Shown here one piece after another: positions 21,484 to 33,880 of a stretch of 64,000 bases of DNA. Every line of letters begins with the position of its first letter. Position 1 is the stretch's first letter. Under the pieces are notes generated by a model. It saw only the letters and a list, made by a program, of their open reading frames with translations, did not search any database and had not been told where the DNA came from. The stretch is from Hydnum rufescens UP504 (taxonomy: Eukaryota; Basidiomycota; Agaricomycetes; Cantharellales; Hydnaceae), in contig MU128911.1 in the NCBI GenBank assembly GCA_014904985.1, forward strand, positions 567,118-631,117. The letters are read 5' to 3'. The translations under genes and the position numbers were made by a program.

Positions 21484-22701
21484 GTGATGCTGTCCCTGAG
21501 ATGCTTGACTATATTTGGTATCCTGCATTACTTGACCCTCATCCTGCTCCTCCCAAGCATGAGTGAGCTTGTGCCATGATTAGTGTCAAGTTTGACACTG
21601 AATGGCTCAGCAGACAACTCCATTGTGTGCAAAAGGAAGACCCAGGCTCCATGACAGTTGGTATGCAACACATGGAGATGCAGATGATCATGCACAGGGC
21701 TCCAGCAAAGGGTACTGCTTTGGCCTTCTGTGAGAACATTTGGCCAGTGCCTGGGGGCATGATGATATCTGATGTATGCCAGATCTCCAGGTGGGCATAT
21801 GCTGATCTTGGAGGGAGTGAGGTTTGTTTGAGCATGGAGAATTTTGGATAAACAAGGATCTGGCTGGTGTGGCATATTGTCTTGGAGTTGAATAGGGACC
21901 AGCCTCGATTCCACAAGTGGATTAATGAGTTGGTATATCTCTAGCCTTACTCTCATTCATATGCTATTTGACCACCCCCTTCACCACCAGCCCATTTCCC
22001 CACACTGCCAGCTCATTGCTGCCTTCCCTCTGCCATTTCCTTCATCCCATCATTGCCTTCAACCTCCCACACTTCCCTCTCTATCCTCCATTCCTCAATG
22101 TTAATATTATCATCTTACATATATTGTGCATGTACTCATTCATACAATAATATATACATCCATCTGTACTGAAGAATCATTTACTGGCAATGTCTGGGAA
22201 TATCCTTCACTTGAACAACATTAACAGTCTCTGGTGGAGTCTGGTTTTGGACAGTGTGACCATACACTCCCTATTTCCTGCTCCACTGAAGACTTTCCAT
22301 CCACTACACTCCTTCTACTGGCTTTTGGTCATCTTCCAACAAACCTGTGAAGTCCCAGGGTTACACCTTCCACTCCCACCTCTTTCCAGCCTTTGGGGGT
22401 TCTTGGAGAGTATGGTCAAAGACAGTGCACACTGCACCCCTGTTTCCTGCTTTCCATCTGCTTTTCTTGGCATCTTGTTCACTCCTGCTGCACTTGCTGT
22501 CTTTTCCAACTACCCTACACTTTCAATCCCTCAAAGCCTGGTTTAGGACAGCACAGTTTTTTGCACTCTCCCTATTCCTACTTTGCACCATGTGATATCT
22601 TGCCATCTGTTCCCTCAATGTTGTAGCCTGAAGTTGTGAGGGTGCACTTTCTGTACCCCCCACTTCTACTGCTTTTTTCATGAGCTGACTCCTAGCCCAA
22701 T
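21484..22701. other. Decayed sequence with a short unrecognised coding remnant
   Basis: Plus-strand pieces near 21490-21850 look like protein (YPALLDPHPAPPKHE, FDTEWLSRQLHCVQKEDPG, ENIWPVPGGMMISDVCQI, RWAYADLGGSE) but match no family I know. 21970-22690 is pyrimidine-rich and shows nothing recognisable. Confidence 0.35.
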
Positions 22702-25108
22702 ATGCCACCTAAGACATATCAAGCCCAAAAAAGGTCCACAAGGCCTGCTGCCACCCTGGCAGGTTGAATGGCCTGGTCCTCTACAATAACCAATGACACC
22801 ACAGTCCCTTCAATGAGCAGTGAATCTGCTAGTGGGCCCCAGATGAGAGAGTCTTCTGACACAACTGGAAAAGCTTCCAGCACCCCCATTATGCACCCCT
22901 GTCCCTCAGAGTGGTTTATTGATGTTCTGTCATTGTGATCACACCAACAAACAGTTCAGCTCACTCCACCTCAATATAGAAGCCATCCCAGTCTACCTAC
23001 AGTGCATTTCCTATCCATTTTATTTCCTAGATTGCTTTAAATTGACTTCCACTACAGTCCATTCCTTATTCTTCAAATCCTGCTGGTTGCTCCCCATCTC
23101 CTGCTGGTTCTCCTGCTCCATTTCCTGGTCTTTCTCATGCTCAATCACCCTGTACCCTTGTGCTCAATTGCCCCATATTCCTCATGCTCAATCACTCCAT
23201 ATTCCTCATGCTCAATCACTCCATATTCCTCATGCTCAATCACCCTGTATTCCTCATGCTCAATTTCCCTGTATTCCTTGTGCTCAATCACCCTGTATTC
23301 ATTGTGCTCAATCTCACAATTGCTCTCATGGTCATCCTCACAGTCGATCTCCTGCTCAGTCCCCCACTCAGGCTGCCACTTGGTCTCCCCAGCCCCCAAG
23401 TCATACCTCATCTCACACATTTGGCAATTCTCCATTCTTTGGGGATTTTGATCCTGAGGCTGAGCCTTCTGGTCTATATCATCAGCATGAAAATTCAGGC
23501 ATTTTGGATCCACCAAATCCAAATGATGGGAATCCAGATGTTGAGGATGATGACTCAGTTGCCAAGGAGGGTGACACTGCACAAATTGAATCACAGGGTG
23601 GACCATTTATGGATGAACAAGTCACTGAGATCAGAGGCATTGTTGAATCCATGAACTGTGAGCTCAAGTGCAAGGTGAAAGAGTGGGACAGGCCTCTTGA
23701 GTCTGTGATGTGGATCAGGAACCTTGCAATAAGCATGAGAGAATGGCAAAGTGCTGGGAATCCATGGAATGCATATCAGGCCTCATATGAGAAGGACCCC
23801 AAGCCAGACTGTCCCCATCATGAGTATGTGGAAAAAGTCATACAGCCAGCCTATCATGAGCTCATTGCTGAACATGCTGGTGAAGACTCCAATGCATGGA
23901 AAAAGAAATCAAAGGAGCTTGTGGATCAGCACAATGCCTCAAAGGCAGCCCAAGCTTTTGATATTGCCCTCTCACTGGCCATGATGGGCAAAGTCATTAA
24001 GCAGACTACAAAACACTGGAAGGATGACTTGAAATGGATGGCCACTATGAACATCCACAGGTTCTGTGGAATCATCAGCAGTGTTCCTGATGAGGTGGCT
24101 TTGAAACAGAATGCTCTATTCACTGGCTTGCCAGTGATGAAGGACTGGCTAAATTTGTCTTTCCCAAAAGACAGTACATCATTGAAGATGATTCATTCCC
24201 ACATCCTGGTCTATCAGGGGTGACATCTTTTACTCCAAAATCAGAAGCAAAAGATTCCAAAGTCTATGCATCTGATGCAGAAGGAGATTTTGGAGGAGCT
24301 CAATAACTTTCTGACTCCTCTGATGGGTCAGGTACCACATATACCTTGGGCAAGTCTCCCCCAATTCCTTGTCAACAATGAGTTGAAGATTGAGAATTGG
24401 GTTACAGAATCTGAATTTCCAAGTCTCTTGTCCCTTGATGTCACTGTAGTCTGAACAGAGTGTTGGAAGAAACTTTGGCATACCTTTTTCCAGCCATTGG
24501 CCAATTCAACAAAGGTCCAAGTTACTCAGCTCAAGCACATCACCCAGGAGAATAATGGGAAGCTTCCCAGTGACACTGTAATTGTCTCTGATCAATTCAA
24601 TAACCCACTCCTGACTGTTGCTCAAGTGGATGGACTGGGGGAGCCAAAACAATCCAATGCCAACAGTGCCAATGGGACTCCTATTGCAGGCAGTGCTTCT
24701 GGGCCCAGGAAGCAGGCCTCTCAAGGTGATGGCCACTCATGGAAGAAAAAGAGGATGGGCCCTAAGCATCTGATGTCTGCTGAATTCATTGATGAGCCCA
24801 GTGATGATGATGACCCTGCAACAGATACTTTTGAAAATCCAGGTGGAGCAAGTTCCATTGGTGGTCAATCTAGTGGAACTACTTGGGGTGGTGCTGGGTC
24901 TTCCATTGACAGTGTTGTCAATGATCAATTTAGTGGGAATGCTTCAAGTGGTGTCATCAATAGTCCAATGGACTGGGCTGGGGGATATGGTCAAAACCAG
25001 CAAGAATACAACCCACATGATGATCCCTTGATGGCATCCCTGTTTGCAAGGTACCCTGATTTGAACCTTGGCTTGAATCAAGGGCTTGATGATGGATTTC
25101 CTCTCTAA
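22702..25108 (+). pseudogene. Agaricomycete repeat-family protein of unknown function, decayed
   Basis: ATG at 22702 opens a Ser/Thr-rich N-terminus (MPPKTYQAQKRSTRPAATLA) broken by one TGA at a likely CGA. After low-complexity sequence with a 24-bp tandem repeat, a frame to 24223 gives acidic DGNPDVEDDDS, then helical MREWQSAGNPWNAYQASYE, KAAQAFDIALSLAMMGKV and HRFCGIISSVPDEVALKQN. A piece at 24266-24454 has IPWASLPQFLVNNELKIENW, close to the LPxxLxxxxLxxxNWPxxxxFP pattern of a family found in many mushroom genomes. The last frame (24497-25108) is acidic and Gly/Ser rich. These multicopy genes are probably carried by transposons. It has stops or introns between pieces and almost no CG. Confidence 0.5.
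23155..23320 (+). repeat. 24-bp tandem repeat inside the 22.7-25.1 kb gene
   Basis: About seven units, each containing CTCAAT...TATTC (cores CCATATTCCTCATG or CTGTATTCCTTGTG). An 8-residue peptide repeat results in every frame, consistent with a low-complexity protein region. Confidence 0.85.
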
Positions 25109-25567
25109 ATTCTTCCACCCAATCTCCACTTGTGGACACCTTGGATGTGTGCTTTGCATGGTTTTGTGTGCTTCATGCACTTTGAGTGCCTCTGCCTTCC
25201 CTTGGCCTTTTTTAAGACAAATGTTTTCCCTTCATTTGACATACTACACCTATTTCTTGGATTTAATTTCTTAATCTCTGAAGAACTCAACTTCTTGTTA
25301 ATTGCTCTATGCATATATAACACATTAATTGACTTGATATCTGCCACTGTACCATGAGAAACCTTAAAGGTTGTGAGTTTGATATCAAAATCCCCAAGGG
25401 CAGACTTATGGATTGACCTAAGGTCACCCTCCTGAAATTATTTGATATCAAAGGATTCTGATGCCTGCTAGGCTTTTGATTTGACACAGTTTGACATACC
25501 TATTAAGGCCCCTCTAAGTGGCTGACCGAGGTGTGTTGAGAGGGACCCTGACTTAGCTGAGGCCTAA

Positions 25568-27330
25568 TATGTTGGAAGAATAAATCCCCACAATGTACAA
25601 ACCCCATCCAAGGACAATTTTCAAACAAACAAATCAATTCCTATGTCAATCTGCAGCCCAATTCCCAGGCCTTTTGTTCATGTGAGAATAAGCCTGAATC
25701 CCACATGTCTAATACCCACAAATCCATGTCATTCCCTTATTTCTAGGTGAGCCAATTTATTGTCTATATGTGGTACTTAAACAGGCCACCCAAATTCCAC
25801 CTCTTTATGCTGCACCTAAGCTTGGCAATAGCAATTCAACTTGCCTCATTTGTTTGTCCTTCAGTCAATCCCATGCACACTCACTAGTGGCCTTGTTAGT
25901 TTGGTTGTATCTGGACTAAGGAGTGGGGAGGAACCAGAAGGTGGAGGAGGAACCAAACCCAAGGTATTAGCCCAGTCTGTGGGACTAAGGCCATTCTGCC
26001 TAGCCTGACAGGCTAGGAGTTCCTGAAGGGTTAGGGTTTCTATACCCACAAGGGGAAAGTAAGTGGGCTTAGTCATAGGATTGGGGGTCACACAGTGTGT
26101 AGTGTGTAGTGTGTAGTGTAGAAAAGATACATTTGGGCTTTGCCATGGCTGGCTATTACTAGGCTGATTATTTAATAATAAGAGACAAATCTAACTATAA
26201 GCCAGGGCAGCACCAAACTCCAGTGGAGAAGCTTTCCACTGGGTTTGAATAAGAAGTAGAAAAGAGAAAAAGAAAGAGAGAAAGGAGGCAAGAGCTATGG
26301 CTCTGCCCATGAGTCTGCTGAGTGGCCTAAGGGACTCCAGACACCACTAACAGGCCTCAAGGGCAGTGCTCAAGTCTGGATTATGCAATATGATTCTTGC
26401 CTTAACTTGTAGATTAGTCACATGTCAAATAGGAGCTATGCAATGCTCTCAAGGAGTGACCACAGAATATCTCCCTCAGTTTTGGTTAGATCATCTTGGT
26501 AAAATAACTCCCTCAAAGCTATGATCCACACCCATTGAACAGTATTAAACATATGACACACAGATTAAAACTGCACTCTCCAGATCATTTTCACTCCAAA
26601 CCTCATGCTATCCATTAGTATTTTTTGAATTTCTCAGTCATTTCTCATCCAATTCATTTGTGACAAACACACCCAGAAAACTGTCAAAACTTTCATCCAA
26701 TGGTACTAAGGGCAGAACTATTGGATAAGAACTCCACTTTTATGATCCAGTCCCCCTGTCCCTCACTTCATCTTTACCTCTGCTTTTCTGATTATTAATT
26801 GCAACTATGCACCTGGCATCCTATATCCAATGATGGGTATGTTCAAGATGACCAGCTCCACCATTCCTCAAGGGAGTCCACCTGGCTGAAGAGGAGAAAT
26901 AGGCCTGTTAAGCCATTTTTCATTACTTTCACTTGATTTTCAAATCTCTCCTTCATTTTTGAAGCAATTGACTTGATTCCTTTTTCATTGTTTTTGCCTT
27001 AATCCCACCTTTCCACCAATTTCTCCATCATTTTTTTTCAATGTATATTAAGTGCAGGAGATGCAAATTTATAGATCCTTCTCCCTTCCCCCAGTTTGAG
27101 GCACTGGTGTATTGGCACTGGTTTCTTGGGTGAATTCCACTGATAATACTACTACTACTACTACACTTTGTCTAGAGCCTCAAGAGGAGAGTTTTAGGGC
27201 ATGGTATTGTGACACAAATACCCCCTTTATCCTATTGCTTGGGCAAGTGCTGCTTACAGCAGTATTCATTTATCCTAAAAGACCTTCTTTCCCTCAAGCC
27301 TGAGTATTCAGATTGACTCCATGGTCCCAT
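25568..27330 (+). repeat. Dispersed repeat family X, copy 2 (split by a solo LTR)
   Basis: It starts TGTTGGAAGAATAAATCCCC. It matches copy 1 (1817-3130) up to 25893, is interrupted by the solo LTR at 25894-26352, and resumes to the block around 27060-27320 (GAGATGCAAATTT..., CTAGAGCCTCAAGAGGAG) that matches 2860-3130. A CTA microsatellite lies at 27146-27164. Confidence 0.6.
25894..26352 (-). mobile_element. Solo LTR, family L2, copy 1
   Basis: A 459-bp unit in minus orientation, with ends TGTTAG/CTAACA and perfect 5-bp duplications GGCCT (25889-25893 and 26353-26357). It matches 30846-31331 and 48335-48805. The LTR contains the hairpin CCTAGCCTGACAGGCTAGG (25999-26017) and a ~60-codon frame (PTYFPLVGIETLTLQELLA...) that stays open in all three copies. 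A short GTGTGTAGT microsatellite sits inside. Confidence 0.93.
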
Positions 27331-27960
27331 CTTTTCATTCTAAATTCTGCACTGTGGGCTGTGGTTGGATGGATCTTTCTCTGTCCCACTTACACCATAT
27401 TCAGCATTCTTCATTTAATTGGATGCACATTTTCAATATCTTTCTAATGGTAATATTCCAGTTTGGATTGGATGAGAATTGATGGAGAAATATGTGAATT
27501 ACTTGAGATTGCATTTACAAAGCCTGGAGAGTGTAATTTTTGTCTGATTATGGTGTTCTCTGTGCCATTAGATAGATGTAAATCATAACTTTCTGTTTGT
27601 CATATGAGTGAGTGTTTCTGATCAAAACTGATGGAGAAATCAAATGATTACTTGGATTTTCAGTATATTTGGTCTGGAGAGTGCAATTTTCATCTTCTCA
27701 GTGAATATGTGGTACCATTTGATGGGCATTAATCATAGATTTCCAAGGGTTGTATTTTCAAATGTTTTGGATTAAAATTGATGCAGATATTGAGTGATTA
27801 CTGGTTCCACAGTTAATTTCATGCTTGGTCATGTGATCAGTGAATGGATTGGAGGTGCAGACCAGTTCAACCATACAAGATTGGATGCACAGTGTGTGGT
27901 GAAGCCCAATTTCATTCCCAGCAGTGCACTCCCAACATTCAGAGGACAATCAAGAATCTA
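27331..27960. repeat. Subterminal-type repeats (GATCAAAACTGATGG motif)
   Basis: Blocks with ATCAAAACTGATGGAGAAAT, GGTCTGGAGAGTGCAATTTT and GGTCATGTGATC recur here at 110-130-bp steps. They match tandem blocks at 53935-54400 and, inverted, at 340-700. I see no gene. Confidence 0.55.
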
Positions 27961-27966
27961 CAGGAT

Positions 27967-29235
27967 CTACATAATCTCCATCATCACTATTGTCACTTTT
28001 TGGATTAAGCCCATGCCCACATCATCTAGAACATCTTCATCATCATCTTCCCCATTGTTGGGGAAATTGCCCACCACTTCTGCTGACCCTGCCTCCTGGA
28101 TGAACTTTTTCCCTGCCTGCAGAAATTCATGCCAGACATAAAAGATAGCCCACTCATACACAGAGAATGTATCCTTGCTGAGGCAGTCCAAATCCTGTTG
28201 GGTCTGCATGTAGTGGTTCTCAGCCACAGCTGGGTGGCCAGCCAAGTTGTACAATCATCAGCCTTGATGTTTGAACTTCCCCTGTCTGTTAACAGGTGGA
28301 AACATAAAAAATCATTTCTGGAAACTAGAAACTGCCTGCCTCCAATTGCCAACATTGCAACTGAACCCAATGTCAAGTTAAAGGTGTCCCAAACCTTCTG
28401 GAAATTTGGTTTTGTTGCCCAATAAAAGAATTCTGCTTCAAATTCAGCAGCCCAATGGTCATTGCCAGTGTTTCACAAGAGATATCTGGAATTCCCCAGT
28501 ATTGGTCCAGGTAGTAGCTCATGAAACAGCATAGACTCACAAAACAAATGGCCTGATAAAGACCAGATATTGTTGAACCATGAGTTGAGTTTCTTGGGGA
28601 AACCAGTGAGGGATAATTTTGTCATGCCTCATGACACTAGATGATTTAGGGTCATCAAAAGTAACCCAAAGTATCAAATTGTTGATGGACAGGATATTTC
28701 TGTGGTGGCCTTCAATATTCTCCACCAACAGGCCTTCCATTTGTGGGCATCATGAAGGTGTGCCCCCTGCAAGCTGCATAAGTTTTGCAAGGCTGCAGGA
28801 CCAATCAATAACAGCATCAAGGTAATGCCCAACCTTCTGCTTGTCAAGGACAGGCTTGCTCCCATTTGTGACCACTCTGTCAATTCCCCTCTATAATTGG
28901 TGAAGAAGAAAAGGGGCCAACCTTGGTGTTTAGAATGGCACCTGGCTGCTCCTTCAGAACTGCATTGAGTAGGTCAAAACAATAGGCATGGACATCTTCC
29001 AAGGACAGGAAAGAATGCCCTAGCTGTATATTGTTGACATCATCCAAGATTCTCAGATCATCAACAATTGATGGATTGAAATGATGAAGACTTTCATTCC
29101 TTGTCTTTGCTGAAATAGGCACATTGAGATCCCATCCTCTAATTTATCCAGGAGATTCCAATATGCTTTGCAGAGATCCTTCTGGTATATTGTTCTTCCA
29201 TTAAAAGGTCCTGGACAAATTATTTTAAGAGCCAT
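27967..29235 (-). pseudogene. Decayed gene resembling the region upstream of fungal RecQ-like helicases
   Basis: Minus-strand pieces, in order: DDVNNIQLGHSFLSLEDVHAY (about 29050), a stretch with VLDKQKVGHYLDAVIDW and LMQLAGGTPS (28870-28760), VTFDDPKSSS and DKIIPHWFPQETQLMVQQYL (28690-28570), then AGHPAVAENHYMQTQQDL and a YVWHEFLQAG segment (28250-28120). The order G-x-P-x-R...., Y-x-K......IPR.LP...., and G-H-x....E..Y is what I recall from large basidiomycete genes annotated as RecQ-family helicases, in the part before the helicase. The helicase itself is not seen. Frames are broken repeatedly. Confidence 0.4.
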
Positions 29236-29653
29236 AGGGTCAGATGCATCCCAGGTAATTGAAGGGAGTGCATGTTAACAAAGCAAGGCCTTATTAATGC
29301 TGAGGAAAGCTTGACATAACAGGACTTCTCAAGGGTCTTGAGAGTGTCTAGAATGGCCACCTTGTGCTGCTCAGTTTCAGAAACACAGAGGACAGCATTG
29401 GGGTGCAGTCTGTGTCAGTCAGCTAGAGCCTCTGCCTGGAGAATCTCATCAACAGTGGGGTTACTGGAGAGAGTAGAGGCCTGGTGGTCACTTCAAAGAT
29501 GATGTATTCTTGCACAAGCAGCCAGATGGAGAACCCACATTCTCTCCAACATTGGTTTGATGAGGAATTGGCTGCAATGATGACTCTATTGAGTTCTTCT
29601 ACAGGTATGATGTTTTTCTTTTTAGTTTGGCCAATTCTTCTAATGAATGCTTT
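29236..29653. other. Decayed sequence upstream of the RecQ-associated remnant
   Basis: A minus-strand stretch near 29400-29290 reads like coding sequence (AVLCVSETEQHKVAILDTL) and may extend the neighbouring pseudogene. Otherwise nothing is recognised. Confidence 0.35.
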
Positions 29654-30048
29654 TGTTAAGAGTTGTTTGTGGCCTGGGGAGGTGATTATGTAATCAGGCC
29701 AAGAATGAACAGGAGCCCCTTAATATGATTGATGAGGAGGCTCATAAAGCAAGGATTATGTAATGTCACAGATGATGAGAACAGAGAGGAATGAAGTGGA
29801 GGAACTGAATTCTCAGGGAGACTTGAGACAAGAGGAGGATTGGTGAGAAGCAACAATCACAGAGACATATATTCTTGATCTTCTGAGGGACTAGAGTATA
29901 AGCAGTAGCTACTTATGTACTAAGATCAAGGGAGGACTGGTAAGGAGATTATTAAGGAAGGTGGAGGTGGATATGCTGCACTTATGTGGCAAGGCCATGA
30001 GGTCATGTGATGTGCTTATGTATGAGGTTATGAGTACAACTTGTAACA
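29654..30048 (+). mobile_element. Solo LTR, family L1, copy 2
   Basis: A 395-bp unit with ends TGTTA/TAACA and perfect 5-bp duplications GCTTT (29649-29653 and 30049-30053). It shares GGAGGTGATTATGTAATCAG and the TTATGTGGCAAGGCCA block with 15139-15586 and is shorter through several deletions. No internal element is left. Confidence 0.9.
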
Positions 30049-30845
30049 GCTTTGAATCTAAGACTCAGACATGAAATTCTTCCTCTTGGAATGTCTTTGA
30101 GTTGTTTGCAATCTTGGCCAGACTTGGGGGTGAGATCACTGGATGCTTTGGTCATATCTGATGCCATGGCTCCATCATTGCCAGCTTGACACCCATTGTT
30201 GCACAGTGTGGGACTTTTGGAAGAACAGATACAGGCTCCTGCCAATGCTTCTAAGGCTGTTATGATGTTGGAGTTGCAGGATGCAAGTTTAAAGTCCTGT
30301 GATTCAGCCCAACTTGGGCTTGCAGATCAGCTGAGGGCTCTAATGAGTTCATTATTTCACTTCATCCTTATAGACCCAACTGACTTTACACAAAGCCTCA
30401 GCTGGTACTGGTAGTGAGAAATATCAGTCCAAATTCCCTTGGGGAACATTCTGGTTGATATGCCTTACCAATTGGGTGGACCTGAAGCAATACTCCAATG
30501 TGTTATACTTCAAGTTGAAGGTCAAAGATGATTGGTGCCTCTTATTGCACCAGTTCAAGGTGGAGGGTGAGAAATCAAAAAATCCAGTTCTCATCCCAAG
30601 GATTTGTGAGTCTGTTGTTGACAGTCCTTGAAAATTATCAGCTTACACTCTGCTAGATGATCCTGAGGAGACTGACTCATCAAAAATCATTCTAGCAACA
30701 GGTGTCAATGGCACTTTGGTTATTATGGGCAATCTGATACCTGCCATTGTCAATGGTGAACTGGCAAAGAGGAAATCAAAGGCCACACTTGCCAATATGC
30801 CTAGCCAGTCCAACAATATAGTTGTGAATATGCCCCTAGCCACAT
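30049..30845 (+). other. Decayed coding-like sequence, family unknown
   Basis: Plus-strand pieces such as LLEEQIQAPANASKAVMMLE (30200) and EKSKNPVLIPRICESVVDS (30570-30630) read as protein but in different frames. No family is recognised. Confidence 0.3.
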
Positions 30846-31331
30846 TGTTAGTGGTGTCTGGAGTCCCTTAGGCCACTTGGAAGGCTCATGGGCAGAGCCA
30901 TAGCTCTTGCCTCCCTTCTCTCTTTCTTTTTCTCTTCCTTCCTTCTTATTCAACCCAGTGGAAAGCTTCTCCACTGGAGTTTGGTGCTGCCCTGGCTTAT
31001 AGCTAGATTTGTCTCTTATTACATAATCAGCCTAGTAATAGCCAGCCATGGCAGACTCCAAAATTCATCTTTTCCACCATCAACTGTCCAGCTCATACAG
31101 TCATGGACCAGTTAACTATGCACTACACACTGTGTGACCCTCAATCCTATGACTGAGCCCACTTACTTTGCCCTTGTGGGTATAGAAACTCTACCCCTTC
31201 AGGAACTCCTAGCCTGTCAGGCTAGGCAGAATGGCCTTAGTCCCATGGACTGGGCTAATCCCTTGGATCTGGAACCTCCTCCACCTTCTGGTTCCTCCCC
31301 ACTCCTTAGTTCAGATATGACTGAACTAACA
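30846..31331 (+). mobile_element. Solo LTR, family L2, copy 2
   Basis: A 486-bp unit with ends TGTTAG/CTAACA and perfect 5-bp duplications CACAT (30841-30845 and 31332-31336). The hairpin CCTAGCCTGTCAGGCTAGG is at 31208-31226. An ATG at 31149 opens a frame (MTEPTYFALVGIETLPLQEL...) that runs through the LTR end, so the intact retroelement may have begun its Gag protein inside the LTR, as Ty1 does. Confidence 0.93.
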
Positions 31332-33880
31332 CACATCTTCAACCCCATTCCAATCATTTCTGCCACCCAATGGTTTATACTCCCAAGCTCCTGGATCCCA
31401 AATGACATCAGGTGCCACCCCAATCTGGCTCAGGGCAGGGCATCAATCCAACCTCTGGTGCCATGCATACTGATTCACTATTCCTATCACACCCAGGGGA
31501 TTACAACTGGGGCTTCAATCCTGAAGATTTAGATGCCCTAATGGGCAATGGAGTGATTCTCTAACTTCACATGAGGAATACAATCGCAGGGTTTCTTGCC
31601 ACTGATTTCCACTCCATCTATGTGTCCCCTAATTGCTATTGCCAAGGAGACTTTGTTTCCCAAGCCCTGCCCCCCAACCTTTTCCCCCATCCCAATCTTC
31701 ACTTCCTGACCATCATTTCTCAAGCTTCATTTCCTCACCTTTGTCTCCACCTTGTGACCTTGCAACCTCCATCTTGCAACCTTGGTTTCACAACCTTTAT
31801 TTCCCTGCCTTTGTTCCTGATTCCCAACCTTCATTCCTGACCTTCATTTCTGTGCATTTTGTCCTGACCATAATCCATATGCTGTCAACTCCATTCCTTA
31901 CATTTTTGTCTTGCCTATCACTACAAGTCACAATAATAATCTAATCTGTCCTCATAGCCTGTGTCAATGCTCAAGTCAGATCCATGGCACATGGCATCTG
32001 CCAGAGTTTTTTCATGCTCCTCATCATATTCTTAGTTCCAATGAGAGCCATCCTCTCAGCATTTGGGATGTGGATCATTGCACTTGCAGGCAGATGATTT
32101 TGGACTGTCATGACCACAGGACCAAGGTAAGTATGTTCATGCCTGTTTTGTCTCAGTGGCTGACAACTATCCTTTCCATATTCTCAACCATCCCACTCAT
32201 ATGGGACATGTCATTTTTGTCTGGGTGACTGATGTAAGCCCAATCCCAACATGTTCATTTCCATGTTCCATGGGTTGTCCCACTCATGTGTGGATGACAT
32301 CCAATGCCATTTGTGACCAGATGAGGCTATGTTCATTCCTGTCAGTAGTGACACCTCCCAATCTAATTGCCTTTCCAGCATTATGAAGCACCAGTAGGTC
32401 CCTCAACTATTTGTGGATGACATTGCACTCTCACTGTGACAATTGAACAATCAACCCAACTGCTGCCTGGGAATGACCCACTGTCATCAGTTGTCATTTT
32501 CCTTGGGTCCCTTTCTCTTGCCTTCTCACAAGAAAGATTGTTTTTTTGTAGGGAGCTGCATCTTACCTGGTTCATTTGATCTCCTCCCTACCCTCTTGAA
32601 ATGCCCTGCACTGTCTCCACCCACCATTCTGGTTGCATTAGCATGGCTCCATTCCCATGCACTCATGCAACCTTTCTTGTTTCCATCAATATTTTCCCAC
32701 AGACATTACTGGCCACTCTCTGCCCTCTGGGGGCTGCCTATGCTTTGGCAGGCTCATCTGATGAATGTCCTGCACTGTCTCCACCCACCATTCTGGTTGT
32801 GTGAACATGGCTCTTTTCCCATGTGCTCATGTGACCTTTCTCATTGCATCAATATTTTCCCACAGACATTACTGGCCACTCCCTGTCCTCCATGGGGGCC
32901 CTATCAGGGCTGTCATTCTTGCCACCTCTATGTGTTATTTCCCACTTTACTGATCAGTTGATATTTAGGTTTCATTACTCTAACCAGCCTCAGCCTTGTC
33001 TATGCACCTGCCCCACATGGCTAGCACTCTATCACAGCATTACAAGTCTATACACAACTTCCCATTTGCTACTTTTCTCTTTTAGTGTCCTTTATGTTTC
33101 TTCCTCCTTCCTCCCCTTCAACATCCTGTTTTATGCCCTTGCCATGGCAAGCTTTCCCACTGGGTTTTGATGCTACCTGGCATGGTGCCCCATACTTACC
33201 AGACTGTCACTGCTGAATCTGAGGACTTCACAACTTGAATCTGTACAATTTGAAATAAGCACCTGGAGCTGGTAGCCTACTTGAGTCCCTATAATCAATA
33301 TTGATATCCTGCAGCTGGAGCCCAAGTCTGTGAGGACTTCCTGGGACATCTTGCAGGTCCCTGAAATCCTCCTGGGATATCCTGAGTTCACACCATTCCT
33401 TGGGCTTAATCAAATCAGGGATTAGATAACCCTGGGAAGACCCATAATAATGGTTGACCATGTAGGATGGGGCACAGGAGTTGAGGTCAAGTTGAGGATG
33501 AGGTGAAGCCTGAAAGGGGAAGAGTAAGAGTAGCAGTTTTGATGCTAGTCTTCTGCACTACTTGTCTGAGGCATGCCTAAGTGGGGGCACAGGGAAGCAA
33601 GTCAAAGGTCAAGATCCTGAATGGGAGTCAAGGGTGTGGTGAAACCTACATAGGCAATAGCAATACTGTCCTATTTTGATCAATGGTTTGGTCATGGGTC
33701 ACAGAGCCCTTTGAACATCACCATTCTGCCACTGTGTCACAACAGGCCCCCAGACATCCCAAAAACCTCAGAAAAGTCCCAAAATGACAATTCTCAGTGT
33801 GTAGCATGTACCTAGAGACCCCAAATGGCCTCATGGGAAATTTTAAAACATGGATACTTATATTTGAGACAAGGGAAAGA
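31332..33880. other. Pyrimidine-rich decayed sequence without a recognised gene
   Basis: Plus-strand frames up to 172 codons are Ser/Pro/His/Phe rich and follow base composition rather than a protein family. The only structure I see is a two-copy tandem repeat at 32601-32900. Confidence 0.4.
32601..32900 (+). repeat. Two-copy ~164-bp tandem repeat
   Basis: Both units contain GCACTGTCTCCACCCACCAT, TCAATATTTTCCCACAGACA and TTACTGGCCACTC. They start at about 32604 and 32768. Confidence 0.8.

Noticed and set aside
25861..26091. ORF in the L2 LTR as a separate host gene (also at 31134 and 48293)
   Set aside because: All three lie inside LTRs with exact ends and target duplications, so they are part of the LTR, not host genes.
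26353..30845. Inverted L2 LTRs at 25.9-26.4 and 30.8-31.3 kb as ends of one element
   Set aside because: Each LTR has its own distinct 5-bp duplication (GGCCT and CACAT) and they face opposite ways, so they are independent insertions.
31571..32961. Plus-strand ORFs up to 172 codons
   Set aside because: Their Pro/Ser/Phe/His-rich composition follows the pyrimidine-rich DNA, neighbouring frames are equally open, and no motif is found.
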